Assembly: GCA_022827625.1 (NCBI GenBank)
Contig: JAJEIE010000038.1
Location: forward strand, 1 to 64,000
Reading direction: 5' to 3'
Length of the DNA: 64,000 nucleotides
Origin: Candidatus Poribacteria bacterium
GTDB taxonomy: Bacteria; Poribacteria; WGA-4E; WGA-3G
The notes below the pieces were generated by a model that saw only the letters and a program-made list of their open reading frames with translations, made no database searches and was not told the origin of the DNA. The position numbers and the translations under genes were made by a program. Each line of letters opens with the position of its first letter. The first letter of the stretch is position 1. Of the stretch, positions 59,325 through 64,000 are shown one piece after another.

Positions 59325-60077
59325 ATGCGAGGTGATTTTGAAGCTTATCTTAACGATTCATTTCGTGACGAAAATGGCAAACTTAATTTAGCAGCGTTGC
59401 TGGCTTTAGAAGACGAAGCCGATATGGACGTTGCCGTTATCATGCCGAACACTCAACCGCTCCCACAAAACGATGAGCTTGCTGAAGCAATTAGGGGCAA
59501 TCGGCGCGCCCTTGGTTGCGCACTCGTACACCCAACGGAACCCGATCCCGTCGAGCAGGTTCAGTTGGCTGCGGAGGCGTGGGGTATGCGTGGCATTAAA
59601 TTGATGCCAGCCGTCCATAACTACGACGTAGATGACCCAATTGTCCGTCCCGTCGTTGAAGCCGCCCGGGACCATGGACTCATCGTCTCAATCCACTCTG
59701 GACCTAACAATTGTCATCCAAATCGGATTGGTACGGTCGCCGGTTGGGTCCCAGAAACACCCGTTATTATGGATCACATGGGGTTCCCAGACGATTTAGA
59801 CGCGGCAATCTCTGTGGCAAAGACTCACAAAAACATTTCGCTTGGAACAACTATCCTACGTTTTCACCGACGTTGGGGAACGGATCCAGACAAGGTTGTT
59901 CCGACGGAGGTCAAAAAAGCGGTTGATGCACTTGGACCTGAGCAGATCGTTTTCGGCTCTAACCTGCCGGAATACCGTCCTATTCAGGTTATCAATGCGC
60001 TCAAGCGATTAGAACTCGGTGACAACGCAGAAGCACTCATTTTCGGTGAGAATCTTGCACGCATCTATGGGCTTTAA
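59325..60077 (+). CDS. Amidohydrolase 2 family protein
   Basis: A 250-residue TIM-barrel hydrolase of the amidohydrolase-2 type. Seen are RGIKLMPAVHNYDVDDP, the metal-site His in VSIHSGPNN, VIMDHMG, and IVFGSNLPEYRP, where the usual GSDxP has Asn. Family members are decarboxylases or lactone/amide hydrolases. The usual N-terminal HxH motif is missing, so one metal ligand pair is absent and the gene may be short at the N-terminus or represent a divergent type. Ribosome site AAAAGGAG. gcvT follows after 36 bases. Confidence 0.82.
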   Translation: MRGDFEAYLNDSFRDENGKLNLAALLALEDEADMDVAVIMPNTQPLPQNDELAEAIRGNRRALGCALVHPTEPDPVEQVQLAAEAWGMRGIKLMPAVHNYDVDDPIVRPVVEAARDHGLIVSIHSGPNNCHPNRIGTVAGWVPETPVIMDHMGFPDDLDAAISVAKTHKNISLGTTILRFHRRWGTDPDKVVPTEVKKAVDALGPEQIVFGSNLPEYRPIQVINALKRLELGDNAEALIFGENLARIYGL

Positions 60078-60113
60078 ACCGGTGGCGTGCGTAAGTCCTA
60101 AACCATTAAAAAC

Positions 60114-61199
60114 ATGAAACAAACGCCCCTTTATCAAGCACACAAATCCCTCAATGCGAAATTCACGGAATTCGGTGGTTGGGAAATGCCGCTCCAATAC
60201 AGCAGCATTGTTAAGGAGCATCTGGCTGTTCGGACTACCGTCGGTTTGTTTGATCTGTCGCACATGGGAGAACTTGAGGTTTATGGTCAAGGTGCGAACG
60301 CGTTGGTGCAAAAACTCAGCACGAATGATGTAGGTCGCTTAACCGATGGACGTGTGTTGTATACCCTCTTCTGCAACGAAGCAGGTGGGATCGTTGACGA
60401 CCTTCTTGTCTACCGACATGCGGATAACCACTATATGCTGGTCGTCAATGCAGCCAACATCGAAAAAGATCGGACGTGGGTAGAAAACCACAATGATACG
60501 GGGGCAGAAATCAGAGATGTGAGCGAAGATACAGCCCTTATTGCACTACAGGGTCCAAAATCAATTGACATCCTAAAACCGTTGGTTCCCGAACAAGCGA
60601 TTTCTGAAATTCGGTATTTTCGGTTTATACTCGGTGAGGTAGCAGGCATCCCGACTACGATTTCGCGGACGGGTTATACGGGGGAAGTCGGTTTTGAGTT
60701 ATACGTTTCGGCTGACAATGCGGAACGTCTATGGCATGCGCTTTATCCTGAGGTGATAGCCGCTGAGGGACAACCGGTGGGACTGGGTGCTCGTGATACG
60801 CTACGGCTTGAAGCCGGGCTCCGCCTCTACGGGATGGACATGGATGATAATACGAACCCGTTTGAAGCTGGACTCGGTAAGTTTGTCAAATCCAAGGGGC
60901 GACAGTTTATTGGAAAAGACGTACTCGTTGCTGCGAAAAAGAAGGGTATCGCGAAACAGATGATAGGCTTTCAGATGCTTGATCGTGCTGTGGCGCGTTC
61001 AGGCTACACCGTTTACCAAGCAGGTGAACACATTGGGAATGTGACGAGTGGTGCCCCCTCACCGGCGCTCAAATGCAGCATCGGTTTCGCTTCTATCACG
61101 TCGGAAGCAATGCTTAATGATAAAATTGATATAGAAATTCGGGGCAAGCTGCATCCGGCGAAGATTGTAAAAGTACCTTTTATTATTAGCAGTCAGTAG
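60114..61199 (+). CDS. gcvT: Glycine cleavage system T protein (aminomethyltransferase)
   Basis: A 361-residue tetrahydrofolate-dependent aminomethyltransferase that releases ammonia from the H-protein-bound aminomethyl group and forms methylene-THF. TPLYQAHKSLNAKFTEFGGWEMP, FDLSHMGELEV, and SRTGYTGEVGFELYV are standard; Asp in NDVGRLTDGRVLYTLFCNEAGGIVDDLL (read in parts) is in the active site. Complete. It is the first gene of the gcvT-H-P cluster. Confidence 0.97.
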   Translation: MKQTPLYQAHKSLNAKFTEFGGWEMPLQYSSIVKEHLAVRTTVGLFDLSHMGELEVYGQGANALVQKLSTNDVGRLTDGRVLYTLFCNEAGGIVDDLLVYRHADNHYMLVVNAANIEKDRTWVENHNDTGAEIRDVSEDTALIALQGPKSIDILKPLVPEQAISEIRYFRFILGEVAGIPTTISRTGYTGEVGFELYVSADNAERLWHALYPEVIAAEGQPVGLGARDTLRLEAGLRLYGMDMDDNTNPFEAGLGKFVKSKGRQFIGKDVLVAAKKKGIAKQMIGFQMLDRAVARSGYTVYQAGEHIGNVTSGAPSPALKCSIGFASITSEAMLNDKIDIEIRGKLHPAKIVKVPFIISSQ

Positions 61200-61200
61200 T

Positions 61201-61236
61201 CCGGGGAAGCCCACGCGGGCTTCATACCGTTGATTC
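61201..61236 (-). repeat. AATCAACGGTAT-hairpin repeat, copy D
   Basis: On the minus strand: GGAATCAACGGTAT, stem GAAGCCC-GCGT-GGGCTTC, then CCCCGG. It starts right behind the gcvT stop codon. Confidence 0.8.
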
Positions 61237-61355
61237 CAATCGGCAGTCAGTAAAGTGTATAGTAGGTGAGAACGTTCACAACCGCCTCTTTACTGATCAC
61301 TGAGAGTGAACGGAGCAAACGTCGTGACAGCTGACGGATATTATAGAGAACAAAT

Positions 61356-61742
61356 ATGATTCCAGAAAATTTAAAATATATGGAAAGCCATGAATGGGCA
61401 AGACAAGAAGGCGACATTGCCACTATCGGTATCAGCGACTACGCGCAATCCGAAATTCAGGATATTGTCTACGTCGAATTGCCAGAAGTTGGCACCGAAC
61501 TCACACAAAAAACGGAGTTCGGTGTGATAGAATCTGTCAAAGCAGCGTTTGATCTTTATGCACCGGTCAGTGGTGAAGTGATTGATGTCAATGAATCTCT
61601 CCCTGACGCACCGGAACAGGTGAATGAATCTCCTTATGATGACGGGTGGTTTCTTAAAATCAGGATGACCGATCCCGCTGAACTTGACGCGCTTCTTGAT
61701 GCTGATAGCTACCAAGCACATATTGAGGCGGAACATGCCTGA
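61356..61742 (+). CDS. gcvH: Glycine cleavage system H protein
   Basis: A 128-residue lipoyl carrier that shuttles the aminomethyl group between the P and T proteins. The lipoylated lysine is Lys62 in [32 protein letters not shown] at the N-terminus is typical. It lies 156 bases after gcvT, with a repeat between, and its stop overlaps gcvP by eight bases. Confidence 0.97.
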   Translation: MIPENLKYMESHEWARQEGDIATIGISDYAQSEIQDIVYVELPEVGTELTQKTEFGVIESVKAAFDLYAPVSGEVIDVNESLPDAPEQVNESPYDDGWFLKIRMTDPAELDALLDADSYQAHIEAEHA

Positions 61743-64000
61743 AAAAGATAACAGAACACCCTTCGCAAATCGACATATCGGTCCCCGCTCAGAAGATATT
61801 GAACTGATGTTGACGACGCTCGGCTATTCTTCGATGGCAGATTTTATGGAAGACGTTGTACCAGCGGACATCCGGTCATCGGCAGCCTTAAGTTTAGATG
61901 AAGAGGCAGGTGGTTCAAGGTCAGAATCGGAAGCACTTTCGGCATTAAAAGAACTCGCGTCCGAAAATCAGGTTTTCCGTTCTTTTATCGGGATGGGATA
62001 CTACAACTGCTTTGTCCCGCCGGTGATTCAACGAAATATTCTGGAGAACCCAGGCTGGTACACACAATATACACCCTATCAAGCCGAAATCTCGCAGGGA
62101 CGTTTGGAAGCACTTCTCAACTTCCAAACAATGGTTATTGACTTAACGGGGTTACCCGTTGCGAATGCTTCGCTTTTAGACGAAGGAACAGCCGCCGCCG
62201 AGGCGATGGGGATGTGCCTCACTCCTACGATACCCAAAGCATATCGCGATTTTTTTGTCTCCAAGACCTGTCACCCACAAACGATCGCCGTCCTACAAAC
62301 ACGTGCCGAACCGCTCGGTATCCGATTAGTCGTCGGTGACCATCAGTCAACAAATTTTACGATGCCAATCTTGGGGGCTATCGTGCAATACCCTGCGACT
62401 GATGGAACGATTCACGATTATAGCAAGTTCGCTGAACAGGTACACGCCGCGGGTGGTCTATTCATTACGGCAACAGATCTGCTGGCACTGACGCTTTTAC
62501 GTCCACCTGGCGAGTTTGGTGCAGACATCGCTATCGGTAGCACGCAACGTTTTGGGGTGCCGCTCGGTTATGGTGGCCCGCACGCAGCCTTCCTCGCCAC
62601 CCATGATGAACTTAAACGACAGATTCCGGGACGGATCGCCGGGGTCTCTCAAGATGCGATGGGCAAACCGGCTATCCGTTTAGCACTTCAAACACGGGAA
62701 CAGCACATCCGACGTGAAAAAGCAACGAGTAACATCTGCACGGCACAAGTCCTACTCGCCGTTATGGCGGGGATGTACGCTGTCTATCATGGACCCGAAG
62801 GACTTAAGCAGATCGCTACACGTGTGCACGCTCACACCTCTATGCTACGTGCTGGACTTGAAGAACTTGGCTATACCACTGGAGATTTGTCGTGTTTTGA
62901 TACCGTTTCTGTTACCGTCCCGGCAGAAAAAACAGATGATTTCTTAACTTCTGCCCGTAGTAAACAGATAAACCTTCGCGCAATTGATACGACACATATC
63001 GGTATCTCCTTAGATGAAACAACAACAACAGCAGATGTTGACGAGCTTCTTGAAATATTTGGTGCTAAGACCGGCTTAAAAACTTTGTCCACAAGTGGCA
63101 TTCCGTTAGATTTACAACGCGAAAGCCCCTATCTGACGCATCCAGTTTTCAATAGCTACCATTCTGAAACCGAGATGCTCCGCTACATCCACAGACTTCA
63201 AACCAAAGACCTCTCTCTTGTGAATGCGATGATCCCTCTGGGTTCCTGTACAATGAAACTTAACGCTACAGCGGAGATGATTCCAGTGACATGGCGCGAG
63301 TTCTGCGAACTTCATCCGTTTGCACCGCGCGAACAAGCGAAAGGGTACGATCGCCTCTTTTCGCAATTGGAAACGTGGTTAGCCGAGATAACAGGTTACA
63401 GCGGCATCTCATTGCAACCGAACGCCGGTTCGCAAGGTGAATATGCCGGATTGTTAGTGATTCGTAAATATCACCAGAGTCGGAATGAAGCACATCGCAA
63501 CGTCTGCTTAATCCCGACCTCTGCCCACGGCACAAACCCAGCAAGCGCAGTAATGGCGGGCATGCAAGTTGTGGTCGTGGCATGCGATTCGGAAGGAAAT
63601 ATTGATCTTGAAGATCTCCAAGCGAAAGCAGATATGCATCGTGAAAATCTCGCCGCCGCCATGATTACGTATCCATCAACGCACGGGGTTTTTGAAGAGA
63701 AGATTCGCAAGATTTGTGACATTGTTCATCGAGCAGGTGGACAGGTCTACATGGATGGTGCGAATCTGAATGCCCTCGTCGGGATTGGACAGCCTGCCGA
63801 TATCGGTGCGGATGTTTGTCACCTGAACTTGCACAAAACCTTCTGTATACCGCACGGTGGTGGTGGACCAGGGATGGGCCCGATTGGTGTCAAAGCACAT
63901 CTTACGGACTTCTTACCAACACACCCACTCGTTCGTGTCGGTGGTCCAGCAGGCATCGGAGCCGTATCTGCTGCACCGTGGGGAAGCCCTGGAATTCTGC
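61735..64000 (+). CDS. gcvP: Glycine dehydrogenase (decarboxylating), P protein, 3' end outside the window
   Basis: A PLP-dependent glycine decarboxylase, open from the ATG at 61735 to the window end (755 codons without stop). The single-chain type is shown by the N-terminal half ([32 protein letters not shown]) continuing directly into the C-terminal half ([26 protein letters not shown]). The PLP lysine is in [18 protein letters not shown]. Full family length is about 950 residues, so roughly 200 are missing. ATG overlaps the end of gcvH, indicating coupling. The frame continues past the edge. Confidence 0.96.
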   Translation, partial: MPEKDNRTPFANRHIGPRSEDIELMLTTLGYSSMADFMEDVVPADIRSSAALSLDEEAGGSRSESEALSALKELASENQVFRSFIGMGYYNCFVPPVIQRNILENPGWYTQYTPYQAEISQGRLEALLNFQTMVIDLTGLPVANASLLDEGTAAAEAMGMCLTPTIPKAYRDFFVSKTCHPQTIAVLQTRAEPLGIRLVVGDHQSTNFTMPILGAIVQYPATDGTIHDYSKFAEQVHAAGGLFITATDLLALTLLRPPGEFGADIAIGSTQRFGVPLGYGGPHAAFLATHDELKRQIPGRIAGVSQDAMGKPAIRLALQTREQHIRREKATSNICTAQVLLAVMAGMYAVYHGPEGLKQIATRVHAHTSMLRAGLEELGYTTGDLSCFDTVSVTVPAEKTDDFLTSARSKQINLRAIDTTHIGISLDETTTTADVDELLEIFGAKTGLKTLSTSGIPLDLQRESPYLTHPVFNSYHSETEMLRYIHRLQTKDLSLVNAMIPLGSCTMKLNATAEMIPVTWREFCELHPFAPREQAKGYDRLFSQLETWLAEITGYSGISLQPNAGSQGEYAGLLVIRKYHQSRNEAHRNVCLIPTSAHGTNPASAVMAGMQVVVVACDSEGNIDLEDLQAKADMHRENLAAAMITYPSTHGVFEEKIRKICDIVHRAGGQVYMDGANLNALVGIGQPADIGADVCHLNLHKTFCIPHGGGGPGMGPIGVKAHLTDFLPTHPLVRVGGPAGIGAVSAAPWGSPGIL

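Overview
This 64 kb bacterial chromosome segment has moderate GC content, Shine-Dalgarno-led genes and clear sigma-70 style promoters. The gene mix suggests a member of, or close relative of, Candidatus Poribacteria: three Gfo/Idh/MocA oxidoreductases, a ThuA-domain protein, two phytanoyl-CoA dioxygenase (PhyH) family enzymes, a SelA-like PLP enzyme and many small palindromic repeats between genes. That taxonomic call is an inference from gene content; no rRNA is present. The LptE-like lipoprotein, TolC-like proteins and GT9 glycosyltransferase point to a two-membrane envelope.

Layout. 0-6.5 kb: tRNA-Cys and tRNA-Gly, a retropepsin-like protein behind argJ, a Gfo/Idh/MocA oxidoreductase, ThuA, Mrp and a SelA-like enzyme, with a triple 48-bp repeat. 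6.5-17.3 kb: oxidoreductases, a regulator with two ABC-2 permeases, an S10 carboxypeptidase, an OLD-type ATPase/TOPRIM nuclease and an aldo/keto reductase. 17.4-31.7 kb: two part-sets of a MacAB-TolC-like exporter (adaptor and permease; then TolC, adaptor and ATPase) flanking an SDR, a PhyH-HEAT fusion, a lone antitoxin-like HTH protein, an aminotransferase, a second PhyH and a PEGA protein with a degenerate caspase-like domain. 31.8-45.2 kb: beta-RFAP synthase-like protein, NfuA, a sigma factor with an expanded region 1.2, half of a sulfopyruvate-decarboxylase-like enzyme, Acs, an orphan DNA methyltransferase, membrane proteins, a glycosyltransferase and the CCA-adding enzyme.

45.3-55.6 kb is the classic translation/RNA operon rimP-nusA-ylxR-infB-ylxP-rbfA-nrnA-ribF followed by rpsO-pnp. 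55.6-57.3 kb is a mobile region: a 189-bp MITE-like element, then an IsrB gene (RNA-guided nickase relative of IscB, without HNH) with a structured candidate omega-RNA and its own near-consensus promoter. 57.3-64 kb holds envelope lipoproteins including an LptE candidate, an amidohydrolase and the glycine cleavage operon gcvT-gcvH-gcvP; gcvP runs off the window.

The strongest leads are the IsrB/omega-RNA locus, a dispersed AATCAACGGTAT-hairpin family whose stems vary in a compensated way (one copy ends the IsrB gene), and the four-fold repeat of region 1.2 in the sigma factor. Function statements rest on motif recognition by eye; no database search was run.
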